Below are positions 1 to 11,796 of a stretch of 64,000 bases of DNA, piece by piece. The stretch lies in the NCBI GenBank assembly GCA_031772115.1, contig JAPDPK010000020.1, positions 5,438,001 through 5,502,000 of the forward strand, written 5' to 3'. Each line of letters begins with the position of its first letter. Position 1 is the first letter of the stretch. Below the pieces are notes generated by a model that did not search any database, was not told the DNA's origin, and saw nothing but the letters and a program-made list of their open reading frames with translations. The translations under genes and the position numbers were made by a program. The stretch comes from Heritiera littoralis. Taxonomy: Eukaryota > Streptophyta > Magnoliopsida > Malvales > Malvaceae.

Positions 1-72
1 GTATCCATTTGAGAGGTAATAATTTGTTTGATATGAGCATTTTTCAATGTGCTATAAGAAATAGAGCGCTTA

Positions 73-1451
73 TTGTATGCCATTAAATGTGTATTGTATA
101 CTTTAATTAGGTTTTTGCATCGCCTAAAAAAGAAGGTGAAAAATCGTGCACATGTGGAGGGATCTATTTGTGAGGCATGTATGAGGGAGGAAATTGCAAC
201 ATTTTGTGCATTATACTTTGATCCCAATATTCAAACAAGGCTAACTCGTCCACCACGGAATGATGATGGAGGAGACGTAGATCCCATGGGACGTTTGTCA
301 ATTTTCAAATATCCTGGACGACCACTTGGGCGGGCAAAGAACAATCGTCGATATCTGGAAGAATATGAGTTTGATGCAGCGGTGATATATGTGCTAATGA
401 ATTGTGAAGAAGTTCTCCCGTACATTGAGTAAGTATATAGCATTACATATCATACAATAAATACAACGAAGGCTTTTTGATCCTAAGCATTTTCATATAT
501 ACTTGTTATATATTGATTTTATAGGATATTTGATGAAATGGTCAAAAGAAATGAACCAAAGATGAACGATGGACAATTGGAGAAAACACGTCAAGCGTAT
601 TTTACGAAATGGTTTAGATAATATGCAAGTAATTTAAATATAATTCGTTTTGCTTTAATAGATGATACTGCATTTCACTCATCACAAGAATCACTATTAT
701 GTAGGTTCGTGAACAAGGAAATGCAATTGATAAACGTATCATTGACCTCTCTCATGGTCCAGCACGTTTGGCAAGTTGTTATCAAGGGTATTTTGTAAAT
801 GGATTTAAGTTTCATACCTTAGAATATGGAAAAACTCGAAAAACAATGAACAACGGTGTTTGTGTGAAAGGTGATTGTTACAATGATTTTGACCGTGACT
901 TTTATGGTATATTGATAGATATAGTGGAGTTGGAATATTTTGGGATTGGAGATAAAGTTATACTCTTTAAGTGCCATTGGTTTGACATTGAGAGAGGTTA
1001 TCGTGTTCATCCTAGACATGCTCTTGTTGAAATCAAACATAGGTCTATACTTGCTAGCAATGAACCTTTTATATTAGCTTAACAGAGTCAACAAGTGTAT
1101 TTTAGTCCTTATCCATCTAGAAAAAGAGATCGTCGTGATTGGTGGGTTGTTTTCAAGACAAAAGCAAGAGCTAGATTTAATATTCAAAATTGTGATGTGG
1201 ACATAGTGGATTTAAATGATGGGGTTTATCAAGAAATTGAAAATTCACATCCTATAAATATTACATATTCAGAAAACCTTGACAATCCCACTATTCTCGT
1301 TCGCGGAGATTATGAAGAGGTAAATATTGCAGAAGAAGAAGAAGAAGAAGAAGAAGAAGAAGAAGATGATGATGATGATGACGATGACGATGACACCAAC
1401 AACGACGACGAAAATGATGATGATGATGAGGACGAGGTCTTTTTTAGCTAA
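73..1451 (+). pseudogene. CACTA TNP2-like transposase, C-terminal part (DUF4218-DUF4216)
   Basis: The 3' part of the main CACTA transposase. DUF4218-like sequence lies at about 73-432 (VEGSICEACMREEIATF, then NNRRYLEEYEFDAAV). A short exon at about 526-618 follows (IFDEMVKRNEPKMND), then DUF4216 at 768-1200 (GDCYNDFDRDFYGILIDIVE, and RRDWWVVFKTKARARF). The tail, about 1330-1440, is a run of Glu then Asp encoded by GAA and GAT repeats. In-frame TAA codons occur at 619-621, after WFR, and near 1080, just before QSQQVYFSPYP. Both fit CAA to TAA changes against the family pattern. The frame is open upstream, so the real start is outside the window. The product would cut and rejoin CACTA ends; this copy looks disabled. 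Confidence 0.85.
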
Positions 1452-1623
1452 TTGCTCTTATTTCTTTTAAGAAAATGTTTATATGAATTTAATAACTTAA
1501 TTACTTTTTTGTTTGCTTTTATTTACGATATTTTGTAAGATGTTTTGTAAAAAGTTAATTTATTTTGTATGTTAAGTTCATTATCTAATACATATATTAT
1601 TTTTTTCATGTATTGCAGGTATA

Positions 1624-3392
1624 ATGAAATCATCAAAAAAATCATCTGGTAAGAAGGCTCGCTCCGGTGGATCTTCTACATCGAGTTGGAAGTCTTTTTT
1701 TCATGCCTACTCCACGATCTCAGACCCCAGCAATTAACCTTGAAGCACAACTATTTCCATCAATAGAAGTGGATACTGATGAGATGGACCCACCCACTGA
1801 CCAACCGATTGACCAGAGAGATAGTCTAATTGCCCAAGGCCCATCCACACATGGTCTATCTGGCCAAGCCTCATCATCTGCCGAGGGTATATCTCCTGAC
1901 GGAATACCGATTGAGCAGCTTAACATCGATCATACTTGGACAAATACAGGCAGTAGTGCGAGTTCCGATGGTAGTGGCAGTGGAGGTAGAAAACGAACAA
2001 GAGGGCCCAATCAAGGATATTCGACTCCAAGTAATCCGGATCAAAGGGCACGACTTACTTGTCTGAATAACGGGTAATAAAAATAATAATACTATTTTGC
2101 TATATGAAGTTACTTAATTAATATTATATAAAAAATTTGAATTTATTTATGTCGCAGCGCTTTTTTGGAGCCTCAAGCTGTTCGGAAATTACAACATTAA
2201 TTAAAGAGTATTTTACTGATCCTTGGCCAACATGGAAAAGTGTTCCAATTGCTGTGAAAACCCAAATATGGGAAAAATTTTCGGTATGTCAATTGCAAAT
2301 AATTAATACATTACTTTATTTTATTATTTTATTTAACATGATTTTTTACTAATGATTTCAATTGATTTAGGAAATTTTTGCGTGGCCTCCTGAAGAAACG
2401 ATTATTGTGAAAAATATTTGGGAGAACATTTGCAAAACACGATTCCGTGACTTGTTGCAAGCTGAAAGAAAAAAAGCAATGCAACATTTTGGCACAGATC
2501 GAATTGCTGACTGTAAAGGGTATATGTCCAGCTGGATCAAAGTTGAGATATGGGACTCCTTGATTGATGACTTATGGGGCAAATCGGAATGGGAGGCGAA
2601 GTCACAGAAAGGAAAGCAAAATCGATTGACCATAAAAGAAGGAACTGTTACCAAGCATACAGGTGGATCGATTTCTTTTCCTGTGCATGCACATAGACTG
2701 GTATGTAACTTTTTAAATCATATGTATGATATTATAGTTAAAATATATATTGTTTACAGCAAACTTCAATTTTTTTTTGTTTTACTTGTGAAGAGGAATC
2801 AATATAATCGAACACCTACATATAAGGAGGTATTTGATCGAACTCACAAAAAAAATGCTGGCCAAGGTGAATATGTGGACAATAAGTCGAAAGTTGTCAG
2901 TGTACGTATATTTAAAATTATTTCTTTTTATGTATGTTAATTATTATTTAATTACTTTTTAAGTATAGATATATTTATAATAATAAATTTTTTTTATTAT
3001 AGGAAAAATATAATGCTTCATTGGTTGAGAAGTATGGTACGGATATTAGCAGTCAACCATACTTTGATCTTGTTGCTTGGTGTGACTGTATTGGAGGAAT
3101 GGAAACAACCCGCACACATGTGTACAGCCATGGAAGCAGTTCACAAAACAGAGATATACTTGAGTCATCCGCCTCCTCAGCAAGTCCAATATTCTCGGTT
3201 TCTCAATCAACAGTAAGCCAAGATGAGCGCATCGATGTTATAGAAGAGAAACTTGATGAAGTTCTCAAATATTTACCGCAAATGCACCAATGGATGGTTG
3301 AGATGAGTAATGCATGGAAGAGTAGCAAAGGAGGCCCTTCAAATCCCGATGACAGCCAGACACCGAACCTCGGAGATGGGCCTTCTTCATAG
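1624..3392 (+). CDS. CACTA second gene, plant Transposase_24 (Ptta/En/Spm) family
   Basis: Multi-exon gene inside the CACTA element. Visible coding blocks are about 1624-2073 (Ser/Pro/Gly-rich N-terminus ending in the KRTRGPNQG region), 2155-2283 (EYFTDPWPTWKSVPIAVKTQ), 2371-2700 (family core, with KNRLTI-like sequence and HTGGSISFPVHAHRL), 2795-2900 (RTPTYKEVFDRTHKKNAGQG) and 3004-3392 (coil-forming IDVIEEKLDEVLKYLPQMH near the C-terminus). Introns between blocks have GT and AG borders. The ATG at 1624 is out of frame with the rest of exon 1, so either the start lies elsewhere or a frameshift exists. The family acts with TNP2, probably binding subterminal repeats as TNPA does; that role is inferred from position. 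Confidence 0.75.
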
Positions 3393-3706
3393 ATCTCTGT
3401 TATAATGTAAGAAGTTTAAGTACTTTGTTCTTTTTATGTTTTAAGAATTTGATGGTTGTTGAGAGATGTTATGAATTTGATGAATTTTAATCATGTTTTA
3501 TGATTATGTATGAATTTTATTCGAAATTTATGTTTATGTATTAAGGTCTTTTAAATGTTGCTATAGTCATGAATTTAGGGTTTTAACATGAATTTAAGCT
3601 TACGCGTAAATTTAAATATATTTCGGAAAACTTTTGGAAACAATTTTGGAATTTAACATTTTGGTTGTGAAATGCATAAATAATAGATGATGATAAAAAA
3701 ATATAT

Positions 3707-4280
3707 TATTAGCAACGGAATTCAAAGAAATCAGTGACGGAAATAATAGCATTAGCGACGGAATATTCCGTTGCTGATAACATTCAGCGACGGAAAATTT
3801 TTATTATTAGCGACGGAATATTCCGTTGCTGATAACATTCAGTGACGAAAAAAATTTATTATTAGCGACGGAAAATTCCGTAGGTAGAAGTATTTAGTGA
3901 CGGAAAATTTTATTATTAGCGACGGAATATTCCGTCGGTAAAATTTTTAGCGACGGAATAATTTCATAAAATTTAAAAATAAAAATAAAATTAGCGACGG
4001 AAAATTCCGTCGCTGATATTTTTAGCTACGGATAAAAGGTGACCGATTTTCATTTTAGTGACAGAAAATTTCCGTCGTTAATAACAAAAAAATCCGTCGC
4101 TGATAAGAATAAATTTCGTCGCTAATTAGCGACGGAATTAGCGACAGAATGTTCTTTCAGCGACGGAATGAGCATCAGCGACATTGATTTTTCCAACGGA
4201 ATTATTCCGTCGCTAAAACCCTTTAGCAACGAAATCAGACTTTTAGCGACGAAAAATTCCGTCGCTAATTCCGTCGCTGA
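3707..4280. repeat. CACTA subterminal repeat field
   Basis: Roughly 20 copies, in both orientations, of a short unit based on TTAGCGACGGAA, often fused head to head as a palindrome around ATTCCGTCGCT. In CACTA elements such arrays bind the element-encoded TNPA-like protein. The copies vary (cgacgga, cgacaga, caacgga), so the array has begun to decay. Confidence 0.9.
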
Positions 4281-4300
4281 AAGTCTCTTTTTTTGTAGTG

Positions 4301-5052
4301 CACATATTATGAAATCTAAAAGGCCTCATATTTTTATCTACCTTTGGCCATTCCTCACACTGCAATAAGAGAAGACAGTGATTAGAGTAGGTACGAGGTA
4401 AATGCTTTAACACTACTTCCGGAAACATAAGCCTCCAGTTTAGATTAACTAACGCTCGGTCCAGTCCTTCATAGATTCTCGCTCTACCTGGTCTGTTATT
4501 ACACCACGTATAAGGTTGTCCTTGAAACCCAATAGTAATTAATTCACAACTATTAATCATATTATTAAATAATATGCTTCTGGTGGAAGAAATACTTGCA
4601 CCCCCCGATTTCTCAGACAAACCATAGACTTCATTAAAATCTCCCATAACTAGCCATGGCAGACAGACTGAAGATGCAAGATCTTATAAATGATCCCATA
4701 ATAACCTTTTGGACTCAAGAGCAGGACTTGCGTATACTACAAAGAAAAACCAATCAGATCTCTCTTTACTATGAACAATCGTGTGTATTACTTGAGAAGA
4801 ATTGGAGACAACTTCCAATTGTACTTGTAACCTATCCTAACAAAGCCATATCCCTCCAGAGAAACCCGCTGGATCCACAATGAAAAAATCACGTAGCCCC
4901 ATCTTCCTTAATACTTTCTTTGCCGTCAAACCCGAAATCTTAGGTTCAACAACCACAACTATAGCTGGTTTATATAAACGCAGCAACTCCTTCATGCTCT
5001 GCAGGAAGTTTTCATTTCCTGCTCCTCTACTGTTCCATTGAAGCAGATTCAT
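4301..5052 (-). pseudogene. LINE ORF2, endonuclease domain, truncated
   Basis: Begins MNLLQWNSRGAGNENFLQS at 5052, the usual start of plant L1 endonucleases. A stop follows near 4837 (FSGGIWLC then stop). The domain resumes at 4647 with the GDFNEV catalytic motif, then QGQPYTWCNNRPGRARIYEG and DRALVNLNW. The conserved PFRFHNM segment at about 4310-4330 is the last LINE-like block; the next codons read into the CACTA terminus. Expected downstream RT and RNase H are absent from the window. Confidence 0.85.
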
Positions 5053-5475
5053 TAATAAGCATGACTTGATTTCCTAGATAATGCTGCTCCCTAGGACGAG
5101 CCTACTTGCAAATTTCAGGTTGTTCTTGCGTCCATACCTGAATCTAGGCATTGTCATCTTGTAGTAACTGCGTTTCAGGAACCAGAGAGAGTGAAGGCAC
5201 ACCTTCCAGGGACTCCATGTACCCACGGTCATGCTTTCTAAACTCACTTATTCCCCCTTCTGACAAACTTCCATCAACTCTCGTTGCATCACAGAACCTT
5301 GGCTAGTTCTTGGAGCAACAACTTCAATATTTCTGTTTTCATGCCGTAATGGACCATCTGAATGAGTTACAAGTTTTGTGCGGCCCGTCATTAACATCTT
5401 TCCAGCCTCATTTCTTTTCTTGGACTCCTTTTCAGCCACCATCAAGCCCATTTCATGTTGGGCCCTTACAATATT

Positions 5476-6688
5476 TTACCCCAAGCTTCGGTCTAAAGTC
5501 CCTTTATTTCCAAGCCGAGACACCTCACCAGAGGGTACAGCTCGACTAGACTGATCGGTCCCACTTCGCTCAAGATTCGTATCCACCTTTCCCACCACAT
5601 TCTCAAAATCTAAGTCTGTCAAAGCATCAAATATGTTTCCTTGATTCACATCTTTTCCAGATATATTGGGATTCTTCTTCATTCCTTTCCGTTGCCTACG
5701 TTTCTGGGCAATCATCCATGGGCCATAATCCCCTGCATTCTTGCTTACTACATGCTCATGCACATTCTCGTGAAGCCCTGCATTCCCCACAGAACGATTC
5801 TCCATAGGTGCCTATGCGGTATTGGGTTGCTTCGCAGGTTCTATTGCTTGGAAAATACAAGACCCCTTGTGTCCTATCCTTCCACATGTGAACCATATCA
5901 TATTTAAGCCTTCGTACTCAACATTTTGCCAATATCCATCGACATTGATCTTGGGAATCAATGATTTATTGAGGTCAACCTCAACACATACGCGAGCGAA
6001 TTTTCCTCGCGAGGCGTATATGGTATTTTCATCAAGCTTCACTACCTTGCCAATCGTGCTACCCATGGAGAAAAGTAGAAGATCATCATAATATTCGATT
6101 GGAAGGCCCCGGGAATCGAATCCATACTGCCGTAGGCTCAATTGATGCTAAGCTTGGTCTAAAATCTGGTGTCCACCTCCTTATTGTAAGATAATGACCA
6201 AAGATTAACCATAGACCCTCGTCTAAAGCAAATTGAAGATCAGACCTGTTAGAAAAATTCACCAAGAAGAAACCTTCTCTAAGGTCGATCAACTTATACT
6301 CCCCTTTAGGATTCCACATTTTTTTGATTCTATCATCTAGCACTTTGAAGCCTATAGACCGCCCTAGCAATTTCATGATCAAACAATCCTTCCAAGGCTT
6401 GTATAGTTGCTCCTTGTATTGTTCTGATATCGAAATACATGGCCAAGATTCTACATTAGAAACCTTGATCCATTCATCCTCACCGGTAAGTTTCTCCTTA
6501 TAGCACCTCTCCCTATCCTCAGTCTGAATATCTAACCCTGTAACCATATCCTTGAAGGATGGATGAGAAAAAGAGCCTTCGCCGAGCTTATCTTCATGAT
6601 TCCCTGATGCTGCCTTCACTCGTTTTATTGATCTTACCAGTAGATCTTCCTCTTCAGAGGATTGGATCGCTTTGCCATTTGCCGCCAT
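5476..6688 (-). pseudogene. LINE ORF1 (DUF4283 / zinc-knuckle gag-like protein)
   Basis: Starts with MAANGKAIQSSEEEDLL at 6688. The DUF4283 domain lies at roughly 6480-6090, with recognisable blocks WKDCLIMKLLGRSIGFKVL and FFLVNFSNRSDLQFALDEGL. The frame is lost near 6100, inside the segment that normally reads AVWIRFPGLPIEYYD, and continues in another frame (LPIEYYDDLLLFSMGSTIGK). A zf-CCHC_4-like knuckle follows (IWFTCGRIGHKGSC); its first Cys appears replaced by Trp. A stop near 5812 separates a basic tail (MIAQKRRQRKGMKK). In related LINEs this protein binds the element RNA. Here it is broken. Confidence 0.8.
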
Positions 6689-6699
6689 GGATACCGCTC

Positions 6700-7045
6700 T
6701 TTTCCTTCCATGATATTGTCAACTTCTCAATTTTCCACCTTCCTACTAAAAACTCCAATATATCGGCATAATCCTAAACAGTGTAAACACCGAGCCTTTG
6801 CGCAACTGCTAAGTAGTGCTCAAACAGGTTATCATCCAAGCCATCATATGTCAATAGGGTTGGCATTCTTATTTTTTCCCCATCATGTCAGTTAAAGCTA
6901 GCATAGTCCCGTTAGGGTAGATTTCAAAAGACTTTTCCATAATCTTCGTGTAGGCAGCTTCACGGTGCTTCTCATCTGAAGTGACGGTGCCACAATGTGT
7001 GCCAATTTTATGACCCCGTGTGAATTCTTTCACTTTCTAAATAGT
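6700..7045 (-). pseudogene. Stearoyl-ACP desaturase fragment, disabled
   Basis: Reading the reverse strand from about 7045: an HGVIKLAHI-like start, a frameshift, then DEKHREAAYTKIMEKSFEI, YPNGTMLALTDMMGKK, a frameshift with TAA, RMPTLLTYDGLDDNLFEHY, LAVAQRLGVYT, a TAG, and DYADILEFLVGRWKIEKLT. This follows the last third of plastid stearoyl-ACP delta-9 desaturases, which put the first double bond into 18:0-ACP using a di-iron centre. In the family the second iron-ligand motif is DEKRHE; here it reads DEKHRE, so the ligand His is displaced. At least two frameshifts and one in-frame stop make it a pseudogene. The copia LTR begins 6 bp beyond it and the LINE abuts its other end. Confidence 0.85.
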
Positions 7046-7051
7046 TGTAAT

Positions 7052-7256
7052 TGTTAAGAATATGAATCAAGATTGATAAAACTTCATTCAAGAAGATGAA
7101 GAATGTGTATTATTGCTCTAATCAGAAAACTTACATTGGATTTTATATAGAGTTGTAAACTTAACTGACTAGCTGTAAACCACTTAACAAACTTAACCAA
7201 TCTTGCCAGCTAAGCTAAAACTAACTTGAACTAAGCTAGATATACACTCTGTTACA
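7052..7256 (-). repeat. copia 3' LTR
   Basis: Starts TGTTAAGAATATGAATC and ends CTCTGTTACA on the plus strand. It pairs with 11797-12001 and differs from it at four sites. Confidence 0.96.
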
Positions 7257-7356
7257 ACCCCCCTCAAGCTGGAGTGCAGAGATTATGTGTGCCAAGTTTA
7301 GTTAAGTAATATGTAAAAGAGGCAGGTGAGTGTGGCTTGGTGAAGACATCAGCTAG

Positions 7357-10300
7357 CTAGGAAGCAGAAGGTACACGCAAGAGTCGAATCACTCCAGCTT
7401 GAAGCTTTTCTCGGATCAAGTGACAGTCTATTTCAATATATTTAGTCCTTTCATGATGGACTGGATTTTCAGCAATGGCAATTGCAGATTTGTTGTTACA
7501 AAAAAGGAGAGCTAGATCATCATGGGGTATGTGAAGATCTTGAAGCAAGTAGAGGAGCCATTGAAGTTCACAAGTTAGGGAAGCTATGGCTTGATATTCA
7601 GCTTCTGAGGATGAACGAGAGATAGTTTGCTGCTTCTTGGACTTCCAAGAAATAAGTGCATCACCAAGGAAGACACAGAAGCCTGTAATAGATTTCCTGG
7701 TGTCCGAACATGAGGCCCAATCAGAGTCACTAAAGGCCTTTAGTTTGAGGTCTGAATTGGCTGGAAAGAAGAGCCCTTGGCCAGGATTCTTCTTAATGTA
7801 TCGAAGAACTCTTGAGGCAGTAGTCATGTAGACATCAATAGGTTTGTCAAGAAACTAAGAGAGTTGTTGTGTAGCAAAAGATATGTCTGGTCTAGTTGTA
7901 GTTAGATACAACAATCTGCCAACAAGTCTCCTATAGGAGGTAGGATCAGTAAGTGGAATACTAACATCCTTGGATAATTTTAGGGAAGGAATCATTGGTG
8001 TAGCAGTAGGTTTGCAGCCCAAGAAACCAGCATCTTGAACTATTTCCAATGCATATTTCCTTTGGCAAAGATTTATGCCTTGCTTGGATCTAGCAATCTT
8101 AAGACCAAGGAAATATTTCAAAGCACCCAGATCTTTAATTTTGAACTCTGTATCAAGGTATTGCTTCATTTCGATTATCAACAAGTCACTGTTACTGGCC
8201 AAAATGACATCATCAACATATACGAAAAGTGTAATGAAGGAAGATCCAATGGTTTTGATGAAGAGAGAGTGGTTTGAAGGTGCTTGCTTGAAGCCTCGAT
8301 TAAGGAGAGCTGTACTTAGCTTGGAATACCATTGGCGGCCTGTTTGTTTCAAACCATAAAGTGACTTTAGGAGCTTGCATACTTGACCAGGTTTGGCATT
8401 GGGATAACCTGGAGGTAGTTTCATGAAGACCTCTTCATGGAAATCACCATGGAGGAAGGAATTGTTGATGTCAAGCTGCTCCAAATACCAGTTATTGGCT
8501 GCTGAAACTGCTAGAAGGGTGTGAATTGTGCTCATCTTTGCTACAGGTGAAAAAGTATCTGTGTAGTCCACCCCATGTTGTTGTGTATACCCTTTGGCCA
8601 CTAGCCTAGCCTTGAACCTCTCAATCTGGCCATTGGCTTTGTATTTCACCTTGTATACCCACTTACAACCAATGGCTTTCTTGGATGGTGGAATAGCTAT
8701 AAAGAATGCTTTGTGTGGTTGTGAGCAATTGTCATAAGAAAGAACAAAACAAAGACTATGAGGTGTACCTGATTCCTTGGTTGTTGAGACCCAACTGTGG
8801 GAATGATCAGAGATAGCTAAGCTGCAGTGATAGTCCTTTAAGTAGGTAGGGGTGGCTTTGATTCTAGTAGACTGTCTAGTAGGAAGGGTGTAAGATGATT
8901 GTCGAGGTTTAGAAGCTTGTTCTGACTGGGAAGTTGTGTTTTGATTATGGGACACATTATGAGGTGTAGACATTGAGTTTGAATCAGAAAGAGTATAATC
9001 AAAGTAAGAGTTATGCAAAATAGGAAGTGACAGTGAATGTTCATGTGAAAGTTGAGTGGTTGGAGCTTGTGTAGAAGGATTGGAGAATGGAAAAGTGGTT
9101 TCATAAAAGATGACATCTCTAGATATGATAAGATTGTTGGTTTGTAAGGAATACAATTTGTAACCCTTTGTTCCAGTAGGAAAACCCAGAAAAATGCATT
9201 TTGAAGCTCGAGAATCAAACTTTGATCTTGGGTGTGCTAAAGTTAATGCATAACACAGGCATCCAAAAACTCTTAGGTTTGAAAAATTAGGAGGTTTATT
9301 GTATAATAGCTCAAATGGTGTTTTGTTGTTAATCACTGGTGATGGTAGCCTGTTGATTAAGTAAGTTGCATGGTTAACACAATCAATCCAGAAAAATTCA
9401 AGTAAGTAAGCTTGAAATCTCAGAGCCCTTGCTACATTTAGAATATGTTGATGCTTCCTCTCGACTATGCTATTTTGTCGAGGTGTTTGAATACAGGAAG
9501 TTTGATGAAAAATTCCTTTTGAATTATAAAAGGAGTCTATGTTGAATTCGTGTCCATTACCTGTTCTCATGGTTTTTATTTTGGTTGAAATTGTGTTTCA
9601 ATGAATAAGCAGAAATTCCTTAGCAAGGTTTTGACTTCAGACTTCAGTTTCATAAAAAATGTCCAAGTATGCCTTGTGTAATCATCAACTATAGTTAAAA
9701 AATATCTATGTCCACCAACAATTGGTTGGCGTGGGTGGCAAGCGGCCCTCGTCCCTTAAGCAAGGCCAGGGTTCGAATCCTGACTTGTGTATGGAGTGCT
9801 AGTGTTGGGAGGGGGACAAGCCTAACCACGCTCTGCTTCTCCTGACTCCGGAATAGGCACCGAAGGTGGATACAGGGGGTTTCGACCAAAAAAAAAATAT
9901 CTATGTCCATATATGGAATTAACATGATAAGGCCCCCATATATCAACATGGATTAGATCAAAAGGAGAACTGGAACTAGAATTACTGATAGAAAAAGAAT
10001 TCCTTTTATGTTTAGCAAAATGACAAGTATCACATGGAAATTTATTTGGTACAAAAATTGAAGGATCTAGTTCATGAAGTATTTGTATCCTGGGAATAGA
10101 GGCATGTCTTAAACGATAGTGCCTTAGGTTTTTTGAATTATCAGAAGTGAGTTGATTTTGAAGAACTAATTGAGAATGTGAAGAGGACTTGGATTGAATT
10201 TGATCAGGATGAGCAGATGTTATGAGCTGGTAGAGTCCCTGCCTTTGCTTAGCTAAACCAATCATCCTCCACGTTTGAACGTCCTGAACAACACAAGCTT

Positions 10301-11738
10301 CAGATTGAAATACCACAAAGCAATTGAGTGTTCTTGTTAATCTACTAACTAATATGAGATTAAAAGAAAAAATTGGGACAAAAAGAGCATTCTCTAATAT
10401 GAGATAAGAAGATAAGTTTACTTGGCCAACATGGGTTACTGGTGCATACTGACCTGTAGGTAACTTTACAAAAGAGTTTTCAACAGGCTTATATGAATTA
10501 AAAAGATTTAAGGAACAAACTATATGGTCAATGGCACCTGTATCAAAGAGAAAAATGGAAGGAGAAGAAGAGTGTTGTATGGTACAGGTTGCAACAAAAA
10601 TACCTATGTTTTGGGAGGTTTGGACTGGTGGATGTGAAGGAACCAGAACCTTACTGGTAGCATTAACATGAGCTACTGGAGAAGAGGCCTTATCAACCGA
10701 TTGAAGCAAACCAAGCAACTTAGCATATTGATCTTTGGTGAAAGGAACAGAAACAGAGTCAAGGTCTGAACTAGGCTTGTTGCATTCCTCTGTGGAGGGG
10801 AGCATTTCAACTTGATTAGCAACAGGCATCCTACTTCTTAGCTTGAAACCTGGAGGATATCCATGTTTCTTGTAACATTTCTCAATAGTGTGCCCTGTAT
10901 AACCACAACGGGTGCATATGGGCCTTTTTGTAGTCGAATGCCTTCTGAACATGGGGTTTCCATTTGCTGGATTGGAAATAACTTTGTTTGCAAAGGCTGC
11001 TAATTCAGATGATTGCTGCAAGGGGTTCGGCAAAGCAGAATGAATTTGTCTTTCTTGTTGGATGATCATGGCAAAGACTTTGTTGATTGGGGGTAGAGGT
11101 TCAATGATCATAACTTGTGATCTAATAGCTACAAATTCCTCATTTAGCCCTTTGAGAAATCTAATCACATGATCTTGTTCTTGATACATTCTTGCCTTCT
11201 TCAAAGCACCACAAGAATGTTTTGGATTGCAAGAATAGGAAAGAATTGGTCTAAGGTTGGTAATTTCATCCTATAGCCTTTTGAGTTTGGTGAAGTAATC
11301 TGTTACAGATAAGTTTCCTTGATGGAAAGAATGAATTTCCTTTTGTATCTCGGCAATTCTAAATGCATCGCCTTGTGAGAATCTATCCTTAAGATCAACC
11401 CATACATCAAGGGAATTATCAAACCAAATGATGCTCTTGGCAATTGAGGTTGAAACTGAATGCAAAATCCAGGAGAGGACCATCGTGTTACATCTCTCCT
11501 AGGCTTGGTAAGTTGGATCATTCTTGGATGGTACTGTAATGGTTCCATCAACAAACTGATACTTGTTTTTAGACAATAGTGCCATCTTCATTGCACGGCT
11601 CCAAGAGTGGTAATTCACTCCTGTGAGGATAGAAGAAACAAGAATCAATGAAGGGTTTTCATTCGGGTGAAGAAAGAAAGGACTTGAAGGTGAGTCTTCA
11701 AGTCTGGTGGTTACAGCAGATGAAGCATTGGTGGCCAT
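7357..11738 (-). pseudogene. copia gag-pol polyprotein, disabled
   Basis: Gag starts MATNASSAVTTRLEDSP at 11738 and is cut by stops near 11499 and 11270. A CCHC knuckle (CTRCGYTGHTIEKC) and protease core (FLFDTGAIDHIVCS) lie in the 11204-9822 block. The pre-integrase zinc finger reads LRHYRLRHASI with CDTCHFAKH. The integrase is split by the SINE, and its RTGNGHEF motif has Gly where the catalytic Asp (RSDNG) is expected. RT is well preserved in 9570-7855 (FKARLVAKGYTQQHGVDY, YVDDVILAS). A stop at 7855 separates RNase H at 7827-7357 (DSDWASCSDTRKSITGF, SRSSSEAEYQA). The polyprotein would drive reverse transcription and insertion; this copy cannot. Confidence 0.92.
9715..9891 (+). mobile_element. 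tRNA-derived SINE (Au-like), inside the copia integrase
   Basis: Flanked by an 18-bp target duplication AAAAAATATCTATGTCCA at 9697-9714 and 9892-9909. The body shows pol III promoter boxes: A-box-like TGGCGTGGGTGG at 9727-9738 and B-box GGTTCGAATCC at 9770-9780. It ends GGTTTCGACC followed by an A run. Size (about 177 bp) and ending fit the plant Au SINE family. It lies opposite to the host coding strand and splits the integrase, so it is younger than the copia insertion. Confidence 0.92.
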
Positions 11739-11782
11739 GGCGGATAAGCAGATGAATGAAAGGTTTCGGAAAAAAAAAATTA

Positions 11783-11796
11783 CAACTCTGGTACCA
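11783..11796 (-). other. copia primer binding site (initiator Met tRNA type)
   Basis: The reverse strand reads TGGTACCAGAGTTG directly after the 5' LTR. It resembles the TGGTATCAGAGC site of plant copia elements, complementary to the 3' end of initiator methionine tRNA, with one difference in the first eleven bases. Confidence 0.85.

Larger units (their letters stand above)
1..4300 (+). mobile_element. CACTA (En/Spm) DNA transposon, 3' part
   Basis: Seen: a TNP2-type transposase tail (DUF4218 then DUF4216), a second gene of the plant Transposase_24 family, a dense subterminal repeat field, and a terminus reading TTTTTTTGTAGTG, the reverse complement of a CACTACAAAAAAA end. These occur in the order usual for plant CACTA elements. 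The left end lies before the window. The element ends at 4300, because LINE endonuclease coding sequence resumes at 4301. A 3-bp target duplication is expected, with CAC at 4301-4303 as the candidate right copy; the left copy is not visible. Coding remnants carry nonsense changes, so this copy is probably not autonomous. Confidence 0.9.
4301..6715 (-). mobile_element. L1-type LINE, reverse strand, cut by the CACTA element
   Basis: Reading right to left: an ORF1 start at 6688, a DUF4283-type gag domain, a broken zinc knuckle, a linker, then the beginning of ORF2 with an endonuclease/exonuclease/phosphatase domain. ORF2 stops being LINE-like at 4301, where the CACTA terminus begins. Reverse transcriptase and tail must lie left of the CACTA element, outside the window. 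The right end abuts the desaturase fragment near 6700-6718, just upstream of the ORF1 ATG, so the 5' UTR is short or missing. Frameshifts and stops show it is dead. Confidence 0.85.

Noticed and set aside
1322..1440. Acidic protein gene made of Glu and Asp runs
   Set aside because: It is the trinucleotide-rich tail of the CACTA DUF4216 coding region, not a separate gene.
4656..4883. 75-aa plus-strand open frame
   Set aside because: A shadow of the LINE endonuclease coding strand.
9770..9780. tRNA gene suggested by GGTTCGAATCC
   Set aside because: There is no cloverleaf or acceptor stem; the box belongs to a SINE with target duplications and an A tail.
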